Below the pieces are notes generated by a model that did no database searches, was not told the DNA's origin, and saw nothing but the letters and a program-made list of their open reading frames with translations. Source: a virus. Taken from it: DNA of 43,438 nucleotides. Position numbers and translations under genes: made by a program. Positions 1 to 5,777 of the stretch are shown here, in pieces. The stretch is taken from IMG/VR virus record IMGVR_UViG_3300045996_001641, positions 1-43,438 of that record; one strand, written 5' to 3'. Position 1 is the first letter of the stretch. Each line of letters opens with the position of its first letter.

Positions 1-1
1 C

Positions 2-85
2 GAGCACATGGCCGCGCTGTCGGAGCGCAGGGGCAAGATCGAGACGCTGAAGCAAGAGTTGGGGAGGAAGGTGCCCGGTGGCTGA
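2..85 (+). CDS. C-terminal end of an unidentified protein (runs in from the left edge)
   Basis: An open frame enters from the left edge and gives 27 residues before TGA. The visible part is charged and probably helical (ERRGKIETLKQEL), like the end of a short coiled coil. The next gene's GTG start overlaps its last codons, as elsewhere in this cluster, which supports it being real. An internal ATG at position 8 could start a 25-residue peptide, but a truncated longer gene is more likely. No function can be given. Confidence 0.5.
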   Translation, partial: EHMAALSERRGKIETLKQELGRKVPGG

Positions 86-632
86 CCTTGTTTGCGAGAT
101 GGTGATCGCGTGGCCGACCGATCGCGACGTGTTCCCAGACGACCCGGGAGAGCGCGACTGCGGCAAGCCAGCGACGCGTCGATGCTGCGGGCAGCCTGTC
201 TGCTCGAACTGCGAGCACAACTCAGGGACTCGGAAGCCTCACCGGATAGAGCCGGCCACCGAAGAGCCCGACCCGAAGCGGGGGGAGGCGCTACCGTGGG
301 AAGGGCACTACGCGGACACACCGCTCGGCGCGTGGCAGGCCTGGGCGTTCGACCTGATTCTCGACTGCGCACTCCTCGAAGGAGCGCCTGTCACCGACGA
401 CAGCGTCTTGCGTGACCGAATCGGAGCGGCTGTGCGAGCCCCTGCCGGCGTGCCGGTCGAGCGGGTGGAGCTACCAGAGTGGCGTGTCGCCAAGGTCCGC
501 GGAGCCATGGCGTTCGCTCGAGAGGCCTGGAAGCATAACGACGGCGCAGAGGGCGAGTCCGTGCGCCTGATCTGCAATGCGCTGGAGACGCTCCTGCCCA
601 AGGCAAAGCCCGACGCGGGCGGAGGTGGGTGA
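78..632 (+). CDS. Hypothetical protein with N-terminal Cys cluster
   Basis: 184 residues. The GTG start is preceded by GGAGG about ten bases upstream and overlaps the preceding stop. Cysteines at about 28, 36, 37, 42 and 45, with a nearby His (CCGQPVCSNCEH), look like a small zinc-binding knuckle. The rest is an acidic linker (about 55-75) followed by a helical domain with an Ala/Leu-rich stretch. The tail ends in four glycines. It belongs to no family I recognise. The gene heads a run of overlapping small genes, so it is probably co-transcribed with them. Confidence 0.75.
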   Translation: MADLVCEMVIAWPTDRDVFPDDPGERDCGKPATRRCCGQPVCSNCEHNSGTRKPHRIEPATEEPDPKRGEALPWEGHYADTPLGAWQAWAFDLILDCALLEGAPVTDDSVLRDRIGAAVRAPAGVPVERVELPEWRVAKVRGAMAFAREAWKHNDGAEGESVRLICNALETLLPKAKPDAGGGG

Positions 633-633
633 G

Positions 634-855
634 ATGGCGAAACAGGTCTACCGCTGGACGTCGTGGGTGGTCGTGGCGCGAGAGCCGGACGGTTCGGAGT
701 GGCTTGCTGCCACCGGATTCGACTTCCGCAGACAAGCGCGCATCGAGATCGATGAAACCCTCCGAACGGTAGCTCCGCGCTGCAAGTTCGTCACGAGGCC
801 TGTCAGCAACGAGGTCGAGCTCGCGCTGCCGAAGCGCCCGAAGAAGGTGAAGTGA
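634..855 (+). CDS. Small hypothetical protein, 73 aa
   Basis: The ATG follows the previous stop by one base, with a good GGAGGTG ribosome site inside the end of the upstream gene, so I chose it over an earlier in-frame start. The protein has strand-like segments (YRWTSWVVVAR, SEWLAATGF), a helix (ARIEIDETLRTV) and a second strand pair, then a Lys/Arg-rich tail (PKRPKKVK). The tail may be a nucleic-acid contact. Function unknown. Confidence 0.7.
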   Translation: MAKQVYRWTSWVVVAREPDGSEWLAATGFDFRRQARIEIDETLRTVAPRCKFVTRPVSNEVELALPKRPKKVK

Positions 856-860
856 TAGCG

Positions 861-1037
861 ATGACCAAGGCAGAGCGTGAGGCCCCGGTGGTCGTCATAG
901 AGGGCACCGTTGCCGGCGCTGAACTCAGTGAGTTCGCTAGGGCTGCTGAAGAGCAGAACCTTGCTCTCTGCTCTCGTCTCATCAGGTGGGGCGTCAGCAA
1001 GCCGAAGCGCCCGAAGCGAAGGAAGGCGGGGCGATGA
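861..1037 (+). CDS. Small hypothetical protein, 58 aa
   Basis: Starts at ATG 861, nine bases after an alternative GTG at 852 that overlaps the previous stop. Either may be used, which would add three residues. The N-terminal two thirds has a strand (APVVVIEGTV) and a helix (LSEFARAAEEQNLALCSRLI). The end is strongly basic (KPKRPKRRKAGR), resembling the basic tail of the preceding protein. The next gene overlaps it by ATGA. No known family. Confidence 0.6.
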   Translation: MTKAEREAPVVVIEGTVAGAELSEFARAAEEQNLALCSRLIRWGVSKPKRPKRRKAGR

Positions 1038-1282
1038 GCACCAGTCTGGACACCGCTTGCCGCGAACTCGCCGCGCTGTGCCAGGAGCTCGGAATCTGGG
1101 GCGCCCATGTCGGTGTTCGGTGCGACGGTCGCGTGGAGGTTGAGTTGCTCAGAGACTCGGTCGGCAGCGTTCGCGAACACGCCGACATCACGCATCCGGA
1201 GAACCCGCTGCCTGCCCCGTCTCGCGCCCTCACGATGGTGACCGAGAAGATGCGCGAGCAGCTCACCAAGAGGCGCCGATGA
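1034..1282 (+). CDS. Small hypothetical protein, 82 aa
   Basis: The ATG overlaps the previous stop (ATGA), which fixes the start and implies translational coupling. The predicted layout is an N-terminal helix (LDTACRELAALCQELGIWG), a strand pair (AHVGVRCDGRVEVELL), and a C-terminal helix ending in KRRR. Function unknown. Confidence 0.7.
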   Translation: MSTSLDTACRELAALCQELGIWGAHVGVRCDGRVEVELLRDSVGSVREHADITHPENPLPAPSRALTMVTEKMREQLTKRRR

Positions 1283-1656
1283 AACCACTGCGCGAAACGG
1301 TGGTGGAGCTGCGGAGGCTCGAGAAGGAGGCGACGCCGGGGCCGTGGCGACACGACAACGATGCGAAGGGCACGGAAGGCGACCCGTGCCTATTCACCGA
1401 GCGGGGCCCATCCTTTTGCCCGGGGAAGTCGCCGATATTCACAGCTCCGGCGTTCTGGACTGCCGCCGATGGAGACCTGTGCGCCGCCGCTCGCAACAGC
1501 CTCGGCCAGCTCCTCGACGCCGCCGACGAGAACGAGAGGCTTCGGTCGCTGCTGGGGGAAGCGCTGGCGGCGTTCAAGCGAGGGCACTGGTTAGTGGACA
1601 TTGAGGACCGCATCGAGGCGGAGCTGGGGACGCAGAGCGGGGAGGCGAGCAAGTGA
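1279..1656 (+). CDS. Ead/Ea22-like phage protein
   Basis: 125 residues, overlapping the previous stop by ATGA. The opening LRRLEKEATPGPWRHDND, followed by AARNSLGQLLDAADENERLR, has the layout of Ead/Ea22-like proteins of lambdoid and other phages: an ATPGPW motif, a small variable β region, then a helix around 'RN.L..LLD'. Those proteins sit in early regions and have no settled function. The resemblance is by motif only. The C-terminus is helical and acidic. Confidence 0.65.
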   Translation: MKPLRETVVELRRLEKEATPGPWRHDNDAKGTEGDPCLFTERGPSFCPGKSPIFTAPAFWTAADGDLCAAARNSLGQLLDAADENERLRSLLGEALAAFKRGHWLVDIEDRIEAELGTQSGEASK

Positions 1657-1850
1657 TCGCGCCACGTCAAATCCGCTGCATCCTCGACGCAACCGGCCAC
1701 ATCGTCGAAGCCGCCGCCTGGACCCAAGCCGAGGCTCGCTCATGTCGCCGCAAGTGGGCGCAGGCTTACCCCGAGCGGAAGTTCGCCATCGCGGCCTACG
1801 AGTTGAAGCGGCCGGATGGGGTGGTGATCAGGTTGGCGGGGAAGGGGTGA
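1653..1850 (+). CDS. Small hypothetical protein, 65 aa
   Basis: The GTG start overlaps the previous stop. It is a compact mixed α/β protein: strand (QIRCILDATGHIVEAAAW), helix (TQAEARSCRRKWAQAYP), strand (KFAIAAYELKRPDGVVIRLAG). It is the last gene of the overlapping chain that begins at 78. A non-coding stretch with two palindromes follows. No known family. Confidence 0.65.
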   Translation: MIAPRQIRCILDATGHIVEAAAWTQAEARSCRRKWAQAYPERKFAIAAYELKRPDGVVIRLAGKG

Positions 1851-1853
1851 CGA

Positions 1854-1869
1854 TTTCTGGAGCCAGAAA
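1854..1869. promoter_or_regulatory. Inverted repeat TTTCTGG-AG-CCAGAAA
   Basis: A perfect 7-bp inverted repeat with a 2-bp centre starts three bases after a stop codon. The small centre fits a dimeric protein-binding site better than an RNA hairpin. No U-tract follows, so it is not a standard terminator. It lies about 40 bp upstream of the first 14-bp palindrome. Confidence 0.4.
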
Positions 1870-1905
1870 AGGCTGAAGTGAGAATAACCGACAGACCATC
1901 GCTGG

Positions 1906-1936
1906 CGTTGGCGCCAACGGTGTGGCAGGGTATCTT
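1906..1936 (+). promoter_or_regulatory. 14-bp palindrome (operator copy 1) within a candidate promoter
   Basis: CGTTGGCGCCAACG (1906-1919) is a perfect palindrome that recurs once, at 2648-2661. Inside it, TTGGCG (1908-1913) is followed after 17 bp by TATCTT (1931-1936), giving a possible -35/-10 pair. A dimer bound to the palindrome would cover the -35 box. The palindrome ends 18 bp before an ATG, the same distance as in the second copy to within one base. Confidence 0.55.
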
Positions 1937-1937
1937 C

Positions 1938-2141
1938 ATGTTGAACGTGAACGAGACAAAGGTGATTGCGGAGGCTTCGACGGTTGACGGCGTGCTTTTC
2001 ATGAGCCGAGGCCGCCGCGGCTCTGTGCTCGTTTCCAGGGAACACGCGTGGTCGGACGTGCAGGCCTGGCAGAAGAACGAGAAGGTCAACCGAATCATGG
2101 TGCGACGAAAGGGCGAGATCGTCTGGACCTGGACTCGCTGA
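1938..2141 (+). CDS. Small hypothetical protein behind palindrome 1, 67 aa
   Basis: I start at ATG 1938 because the in-frame upstream start would place the palindrome inside the gene. The ATG falls one base after the candidate -10, so if that promoter is real the start may be later or another promoter is used. The protein looks β-β-α-β: VDGVLFMSRGRRGSVLVS, helix REHAWSDVQAWQ, strand NRIMVRRKGEIVWTW. Function unknown. Confidence 0.6.
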   Translation: MLNVNETKVIAEASTVDGVLFMSRGRRGSVLVSREHAWSDVQAWQKNEKVNRIMVRRKGEIVWTWTR

Positions 2142-2160
2142 TCGCCCCTAGGCCCACCCG

Positions 2161-2194
2161 GCCCGGCACTCGCGGCAAACCGCGGGCCCCGGGC
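2161..2194 (+). promoter_or_regulatory. Stem-loop H1 of a four-member hairpin family
   Basis: Lower stem GCCCGG/CCGGGC, a 2x2 mismatch, an upper stem of seven pairs including one G-T, and the loop CAAA. The GTG start of the next gene follows about 20 bases later, with GGAGG between. The same lower stem and a single unpaired base at the same junction recur in H2, H3 and H4. Few Ts follow, so it would be a poor intrinsic terminator. A leader structure or processing site are alternatives. Confidence 0.6.
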
Positions 2195-2214
2195 TCGAGG
2201 GCGTGGAGGCACCA

Positions 2215-2400
2215 GTGACTTACCAGATTCGCTCCAAGAAACCTCACGAGCACGCGGAACTCGAGCGCTTCTCGCAGCGCGAGAATGTCGGCCTGATCAA
2301 TTACACCTCGGAGTTTCACGCGCGCGCCGTCGCGGACGCGCTGAAGAAACACGCGCACATTACGTGCGTCGTGTGGCTCGATGGCAAGCCCCTCGACTGA
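2215..2400 (+). CDS. Small hypothetical protein behind hairpin H1, 61 aa
   Basis: GTG start with GGAGG five bases upstream. An in-frame GTG at 2203 overlaps that ribosome site and is less likely. Layout: strand VTYQIRSKK, helix EHAELERFSQREN, strand VGLINYTS, helix EFHARAVADALKKH, strand ITCVVWLDGKPL. That is a compact α/β fold. Function unknown. The non-coding leader holding H1 separates it from the gene before. Confidence 0.6.
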   Translation: MTYQIRSKKPHEHAELERFSQRENVGLINYTSEFHARAVADALKKHAHITCVVWLDGKPLD

Positions 2401-2442
2401 CCCCTCGCCCTCGCGACCCCGGCCCGGTAGGCTAGCGCGCCC

Positions 2443-2643
2443 ATGCCAAAGAAGAAGCGACCCGTGAGAGGATCTAGCGACACGCCTTCGGAAGAGTACC
2501 TGAACGCCAAATGGGAGCGCGCGAACATCCGCATGCCGAAGGAACTTGGCCTTGTGAAGCGCCTGCGAGCGCTCGCGGATCGCCGAGGTGAGTCACTGTG
2601 GGAGTGGGTTAAGCGCCACGTCGAGATCGATGAAAGAAAGTGA
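2443..2643 (+). CDS. Ribbon-helix-helix (Arc/CopG-like) DNA-binding protein
   Basis: 66 residues with a basic N-terminus (MPKKKRPVRG). Then come a short strand (ANIRMP, about 27-32), a helix (KELGLVKRLRALADRRG) and a second helix (ESLWEWVKRHVE). This strand-helix-turn-helix order is the RHH plan of Arc/CopG/MetJ proteins, which dimerise and bind palindromes through the strand. The gene lies between two identical 14-bp palindromes, one 5 bp after its stop, so autoregulation or cross-regulation is a reasonable guess. The start is the only ATG in frame; the ribosome site is weak. Confidence 0.7.
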   Translation: MPKKKRPVRGSSDTPSEEYLNAKWERANIRMPKELGLVKRLRALADRRGESLWEWVKRHVEIDERK

Positions 2644-2647
2644 TTGA

Positions 2648-2661
2648 CGTTGGCGCCAACG
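2648..2661. promoter_or_regulatory. 14-bp palindrome (operator copy 2)
   Basis: Identical to the copy at 1906-1919, CGTTGGCGCCAACG, with G following in both. TTGACG overlaps its left edge, but no good -10 follows at 17 bp. It ends 17-18 bp before the ATG of the next gene. Two identical 14-mers 742 bp apart with matching geometry are unlikely by chance. Confidence 0.6.
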
Positions 2662-2678
2662 GATGTCACTCTGCCTCT

Positions 2679-2885
2679 ATGAACAACGCCGCTGCCACCG
2701 ACACCACCCGCAACTCACTCATTGACGCCATCTCGACCAAGGTAGAGCCACTCGATCGGGACTCGGTATGCATCTACCGACACGGCGTCTTCATTCGCTC
2801 CTGCTCTCACGACTCGGCCAGCGGCTACATCGACAATCTCGTTAGGCGCGGCTACGGCAAGGTGAGTGAGTGCGAGATCAGGTGA
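2679..2885 (+). CDS. Small hypothetical protein behind palindrome 2, 68 aa
   Basis: I start at ATG 2679; an earlier in-frame GTG at 2640 would put the palindrome inside the coding region. Layout: Thr/Asn-rich start, helix (RNSLIDAISTKV), strand pair (DSVCIYRHGVFIRSCS), helix (DSASGYIDNLVRRG), strand (KVSECEIR). The β-β-α-β end is similar in plan, not clearly in sequence, to the protein behind palindrome 1. Function unknown. Confidence 0.6.
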   Translation: MNNAAATDTTRNSLIDAISTKVEPLDRDSVCIYRHGVFIRSCSHDSASGYIDNLVRRGYGKVSECEIR

Positions 2886-2906
2886 TCGCGACTGCGTCAC
2901 CGGCTG

Positions 2907-2938
2907 GCCCGGCACTCGCGGAAAGCGCGAGTCCGGGC
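2907..2938 (+). promoter_or_regulatory. Stem-loop H2 of the hairpin family
   Basis: GCCCGG, one unpaired C, ACTCGCG, loop GAAAG, CGCGAGT, CCGGGC. Thirteen base pairs with a single bulge make it the strongest member. It is followed by CTTAGGCGCGTGGAGGG and an ATG. H1 has a closely related follow-on (GAGGGCGTGGAGG), so the whole leader seems duplicated, not only the stem. Confidence 0.65.
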
Positions 2939-2962
2939 CTTAGGCGCGTGGAGGGACACAGC

Positions 2963-3157
2963 ATGACCAAATCAGCCAGCACGATCCGCATCTGGAAGGA
3001 CGACAGTGAAGTGGTTTTCGTCTTCGGCGAGGGGACGGCGCCGGTTCAGGTTCACGAGGACGGGCGCACCGTCGTCTGGGGATACAAGACCGCTAGCGCT
3101 GAGCTGACGACGCGACTGCGCCTTGGCTGGAGCTTGACGCCGGTGACGGTGGAGTAG
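2963..3157 (+). CDS. Small hypothetical protein behind hairpin H2, 64 aa
   Basis: ATG with GGAGGG seven bases upstream. The open frame extends further upstream but would include hairpin H2, so I reject the longer form. The sequence is almost all strand-like: STIRIWKDDSEVVFVFG, APVQVHEDGRTVVWGY, with a short helix (SAELTTRLRLG). It may be a small β-barrel or sheet. Function unknown. Confidence 0.6.
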   Translation: MTKSASTIRIWKDDSEVVFVFGEGTAPVQVHEDGRTVVWGYKTASAELTTRLRLGWSLTPVTVE

Positions 3158-3176
3158 GGGACGACGGAGCCGACTG

Positions 3177-3205
3177 GCCCGGAGTTGCCGCGAGGTGACC
3201 CGGGC
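3177..3205 (+). promoter_or_regulatory. Stem-loop H3 of the hairpin family
   Basis: GCCCGG, unpaired A, GTTGCC, loop GCGA, GGTGAC, CCGGGC. The loop is a GNRA tetraloop. Compared with H4 the upper stem keeps pairing while changing sequence (G-C to C-G at the first pair, T-G to C-G at the third), a small sign of selection on structure. TTTCGGG follows. Confidence 0.6.
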
Positions 3206-3217
3206 TTTCGGGTGCCA

Positions 3218-3230
3218 GGAACCTGGTTCC
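3218..3230. promoter_or_regulatory. Short palindrome GGAACC-T-GGTTCC
   Basis: Six-bp arms around a single T, between H3 and a strong AGGAGG ribosome site. As RNA the one-base loop could not form, so it would open to a larger loop. As DNA it is a plausible dimer site. There is only one copy in the area. Confidence 0.3.
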
Positions 3231-3250
3231 GCAAACAACAGGAGGCGCCC

Positions 3251-3514
3251 ATGCCGCCGTGCTGGCGAAAGCCAGTAGAGCCCGACTCGCCACGGGGTGA
3301 GCGGGCTTTAGGCGTCATGAGCGAGCAATTTCTGATTCAGAGCTTCGATGGGACCGCGTTCGTTGCCGTGGGGACAGATTGCAAGCTGGATCGTGCACGC
3401 CGTGCCGCGCAGACGATCACTCGACTTCGAGATTGTGAGACACGCGTAATTGATCGAGCGCTTCCGGTCGGGCCGCCGTGGATGGTGTCAGTTGTGGCCA
3501 GATATGAGCCGTGA
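3251..3514 (+). CDS. Hypothetical protein with two possible starts (87 or 65 aa)
   Basis: ATG 3251 has an excellent AGGAGG five bases upstream. A second in-frame ATG at 3317 has almost none but lies directly after hairpin H4, as starts lie after the other hairpins. The shared part is strand (EQFLIQSFDGTAFVAVG), helix (KLDRARRAAQTITRLRD) and strands (ETRVIDRALP, PWMVSVVARYE). The extra N-terminus (MPPCWRKPVEPDSPRGERALGV) looks unstructured. If 3251 is used, H4 lies inside the coding region and could control initiation at 3317. Function unknown. Confidence 0.6.
   Translation: MPPCWRKPVEPDSPRGERALGVMSEQFLIQSFDGTAFVAVGTDCKLDRARRAAQTITRLRDCETRVIDRALPVGPPWMVSVVARYEP
3280..3306 (+). promoter_or_regulatory. 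Stem-loop H4 of the hairpin family
   Basis: GCCCG, unpaired A, CTCGCC, loop ACGG, GGTGAG, CGGGC, then TTTAGGCGTC and an ATG at 3317. An extra A-T pair can extend the lower stem. It is the same bulged architecture as H2 and H3. The TTTAGGCG that follows also matches the CTTAGGCG after H2. Confidence 0.6.
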
Positions 3515-3517
3515 TTT

Positions 3518-3808
3518 ATGACCCAACTTGCCATCAAGCTCACCCCTCCGCTCGACCTCGCCCCCTGGCGCATACCGCTGTGGGGCGACGAGTACCAGGC
3601 GATCGTCGACGCCGCCGCATCCGAAGTCACGCTACACCCGGACGAGACTTTGACCGAAGCACTGCGCCGCTTCGGCTACGAGCGCGCCACCGTCGACGGC
3701 CGCCGAGTCACCGTGCGGAACGGCGTGGTTAAGCGGCTGGGCGATTGTCGACGGAGCTGGATTTGGTTGGCCCGAGTGAAGAGGCGTATTCAAGGGAGAC
3801 GAGGATGA
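3518..3808 (+). CDS. Hypothetical protein, 96 aa
   Basis: ATG three bases after the previous stop. The N-terminal 45 residues are hydrophobic and mixed (LAIKLTPPLDLAPWRIPLWGDEYQAIVDAAA). Then come a helix (TLTEALRRFGYERA), a strand (TVDGRRVTVRNGVV) and a strongly basic end (RRSWIWLARVKRRIQGRRG). A basic, Trp-containing tail could bind nucleic acid or membrane. Unrecognised. Confidence 0.65.
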   Translation: MTQLAIKLTPPLDLAPWRIPLWGDEYQAIVDAAASEVTLHPDETLTEALRRFGYERATVDGRRVTVRNGVVKRLGDCRRSWIWLARVKRRIQGRRG

Positions 3809-4128
3809 GCAAGTGGAACGTCGGCGACGATTGCGTGGTGACCAACGTCAACGCCAGGCCCAAGCACACCAAGATTGAGAAGGTTGGTCGCAAGTTCGTG
3901 ACGGCGGGCGGCCACGACTTCGAGATCGAGACCGGCAACGATCGCGACAAGGTCTACCGTCACTTTCGCCTCTACACGCTCGCCGAATGGGAGCGGGTCA
4001 TCGCGGTGGGCGAGGTCTGCGATGCGGTTAACTGCTTCAAACGCGCATCAGTCGAAGGTCTGACAAATGCGCAACTCAGGGCGCTGCGGGACATCTTGCG
4101 AAAACCAGCGCTCACTCCGGAGCTGTAG
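3805..4128 (+). CDS. Hypothetical protein with SH3-like N-terminus, 107 aa
   Basis: The ATG overlaps the previous stop (ATGA) and has GGAGACGAGG upstream. The first half (KWNVGDDCVVTNV, HTKIEKVGRKFVTAGGHDFEIETG) has the spacing of a small β-barrel of the kind found in many phage proteins opening with 'VGD.V'. The second half is helical (LAEWERVIAVGEV, LTNAQLRALRDILRK) with two Cys. No enzyme motif is visible. Confidence 0.65.
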   Translation: MSKWNVGDDCVVTNVNARPKHTKIEKVGRKFVTAGGHDFEIETGNDRDKVYRHFRLYTLAEWERVIAVGEVCDAVNCFKRASVEGLTNAQLRALRDILRKPALTPEL

Positions 4129-4316
4129 TGCGCTGCAACTTCTGCAACGACCCCGCCGTGCACGACTCGACCGGCTCGCGCTACGGCTCCAGAATGCTCG
4201 CCTGCTACGCCTGCACGGTCAGGTTCTGGAAGTGGGCCTTGCAGCACATCAACCGGCCAGCGCGGAAGAATGGGGCTGACTTTTACGAGGCGGCCGGAAA
4301 GTGGAGGATGAAGTGA
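4128..4316 (+). CDS. Small zinc-ribbon-like protein, 62 aa
   Basis: The GTG start shares one base with the preceding TAG. Two Cys pairs, CNFC (3, 6) and CYAC (26, 29), twenty residues apart match a zinc ribbon or treble-clef knuckle. The C-terminal half is helical and basic (VRFWKWALQHINRPARK). Such proteins often bind nucleic acid or another protein; nothing more specific is visible. Confidence 0.65.
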   Translation: MRCNFCNDPAVHDSTGSRYGSRMLACYACTVRFWKWALQHINRPARKNGADFYEAAGKWRMK

Positions 4317-4699
4317 CCAAGCTATCCCAATCCGAATTGACAGCCCTGCTTGCGCCAGTGCGCGCGGAGCTCGACAGGATCGAAGCCGAATCCGCAGTCA
4401 CGATCGAACGGGAGGAGGCGGCGGGCGAGGGCTCGTATGATGCCATCGCGTATCACGACGCCAGGGGGTCACTTGACACAGTCAAGAGCATCCGCGCCGT
4501 TCTCGACCGCCTCAACCCCGAGGCCGACACCCTGGTGATCCTCGGGATCGCGGCGCTCGGGATGCTGCGGGAGCTGCGAGACAGCGGTAACCTCAGCGTG
4601 CACGCCAACCGTGTCGAGGGTGGACCTGCTGCCTACGAGGACTGGCACAAGCGTGCCGACGCGCTCCTGGCCGCGGCGTATCCGAAGGCGGGGGAGTGA
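4313..4699 (+). CDS. Hypothetical helical protein, 128 aa
   Basis: GTG start overlapping the previous stop, with GGAGGATG just upstream. The first 70 residues are predicted as long acidic helices (LSQSELTALLAPVRAELDRIEAESAVTIEREEAAGEG), coiled-coil-like. A hydrophobic helix (TLVILGIAALGMLRELRDSG) and an amphipathic C-terminus follow. The hydrophobic stretch is too charged at its end to be a sure membrane span. Function unknown. Confidence 0.65.
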   Translation: MTKLSQSELTALLAPVRAELDRIEAESAVTIEREEAAGEGSYDAIAYHDARGSLDTVKSIRAVLDRLNPEADTLVILGIAALGMLRELRDSGNLSVHANRVEGGPAAYEDWHKRADALLAAAYPKAGE

Positions 4700-5280
4700 T
4701 GGAAACGCAACGAGTCGAGCCCACGCATTGCGACACCTGCCCAGCCAGCCTCGAGCGCGGCTACTCGTACGTCTACGAGGGAGAGAAGCTGGTGCGCGCC
4801 ATCTGCTTCGACTGTGACCGCAAGGAGCGCAATGCCGCGTTCCTGAAGACCGGCGTGCTGACGACCAAGACCATGGTCGAGGCGTCACTTGATCGGGCTC
4901 GGCCGCATGCGCCGTCCCATGCTCCACCGGAAGCAGTCGCCGCCCTGGACGCCATCGAAGCCGCGACCAAGGAGTTCGACCGCGACGTCTGGTACGGCGG
5001 CCTGCGTGAGTTCCTAGTGGCGTCGAATGACCGTGGCCACTCACGCCACGAAGGCAAGTTCAAGATCCTTTCGTACTACATGGCCGGCCGCTACATGTTC
5101 ACGCTCGAAGACGACGAGGCGAGCCTGACCCTGATCACGACTGACGACCCAGGTGTGCGCATGGGCATCCAGGGCGTGTGCGCAACGAAGGGTCAAGCGC
5201 TATCGCTGGTTGGGCGCGCGCTGGACCTGTGGCGAAAGCACGGAAGCCTTGAGCCCGATCGCGAGGTAGGGCTGCTCTAG
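4699..5280 (+). CDS. Hypothetical protein with N-terminal zinc finger, 193 aa
   Basis: ATG 4699 overlaps the previous stop; a GTG one codon earlier is possible. Cysteines at 11, 14, 36 and 39 (CDTC...CFDC) form a clean four-Cys zinc site in the first 40 residues. The middle is helical (VAALDAIEAATKEFDRD). The C-terminal 80 residues look like an α/β domain (YYMAGRYMFTLEDDEASLTLIT, then a helix KGQALSLVGRALDLWRKHG). No catalytic motif seen. Confidence 0.7.
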   Translation: METQRVEPTHCDTCPASLERGYSYVYEGEKLVRAICFDCDRKERNAAFLKTGVLTTKTMVEASLDRARPHAPSHAPPEAVAALDAIEAATKEFDRDVWYGGLREFLVASNDRGHSRHEGKFKILSYYMAGRYMFTLEDDEASLTLITTDDPGVRMGIQGVCATKGQALSLVGRALDLWRKHGSLEPDREVGLL

Positions 5281-5306
5281 TCGGCCACCAGTGCTACGCC
5301 AACCGC

Positions 5307-5498
5307 GTGCCCTTCCTCACCGAGACCATCCACCTAGCCAGCGGCCAAACCTGCGAGATCGCCTACGAACTAATGCGCGACGGCGGCTACTGCGCGATCC
5401 TGGAGTTCGGCGGCGTCAGGGTCACGGCTGCCGGCGCGACCAGGGAGCTGGCCAAGGCGAACCTGGTGGCCAAGCTGGCGGCGAGGGTGGGCGAGTGA
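5307..5498 (+). CDS. Small hypothetical protein, 63 aa
   Basis: GTG start with no strong ribosome site; the exact start is uncertain. Layout is strands (LTETIHLASGQTCEIAYEL, GYCAILEFGGVRVTAAG) then a helix (TRELAKANLVAKLAARVG), a β-β-β-α mini-protein like several others in this cluster. The stop overlaps the next start by GTGA. Function unknown. Confidence 0.55.
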   Translation: MPFLTETIHLASGQTCEIAYELMRDGGYCAILEFGGVRVTAAGATRELAKANLVAKLAARVGE

Positions 5499-5752
5499 CC
5501 TGGGCCAAGAACGGGCCCGTCTGGTGTCGCTTCTTCAACGGCGACGCCGACCGCTACCATGCGGCAATCGACGGCTACATTCGCCGCGTCTACGCCGATG
5601 GTTCAGCCACCTACTACGACCGGCAGCAGCGGCTCGTCACCATCCCACCCAAGCCCTGGCAGCACTGGGCGACTCGCGAGGAATGCGAGGCCGAGATCGC
5701 GAAGCAGCCGTGGCTGGATGTGCCGACGATCTCGGAGAGGGTAAGCCGCTGA
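5495..5752 (+). CDS. Hypothetical protein, 85 aa
   Basis: GTG start overlapping the previous stop. Rich in aromatics (WAKNGPVWCRFF, ATYYDRQQ, PWQHWATREE). The latter half looks like a small domain ending in a helix (REECEAEIAKQPW). It is the last of the unrecognised plus-strand genes before the toxin-antitoxin promoter. No known family. Confidence 0.6.
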   Translation: MTWAKNGPVWCRFFNGDADRYHAAIDGYIRRVYADGSATYYDRQQRLVTIPPKPWQHWATREECEAEIAKQPWLDVPTISERVSR

Positions 5753-5777
5753 TTTCCGTTGTTGACGGATTGTTTAC

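Noticed and set aside
2430-2445. TAGGCT as a leaderless promoter for the RHH gene
   Set aside because: No -35 partner and the spacing to ATG is wrong for a leaderless start; a chance match.
4469-5044. Minus-strand open frame (191 codons) over plus-strand small genes
   Set aside because: The plus-strand frames there have overlapping starts and stops, ribosome sites and zinc-type Cys pairs; the minus frame is Arg/Pro-rich noise.
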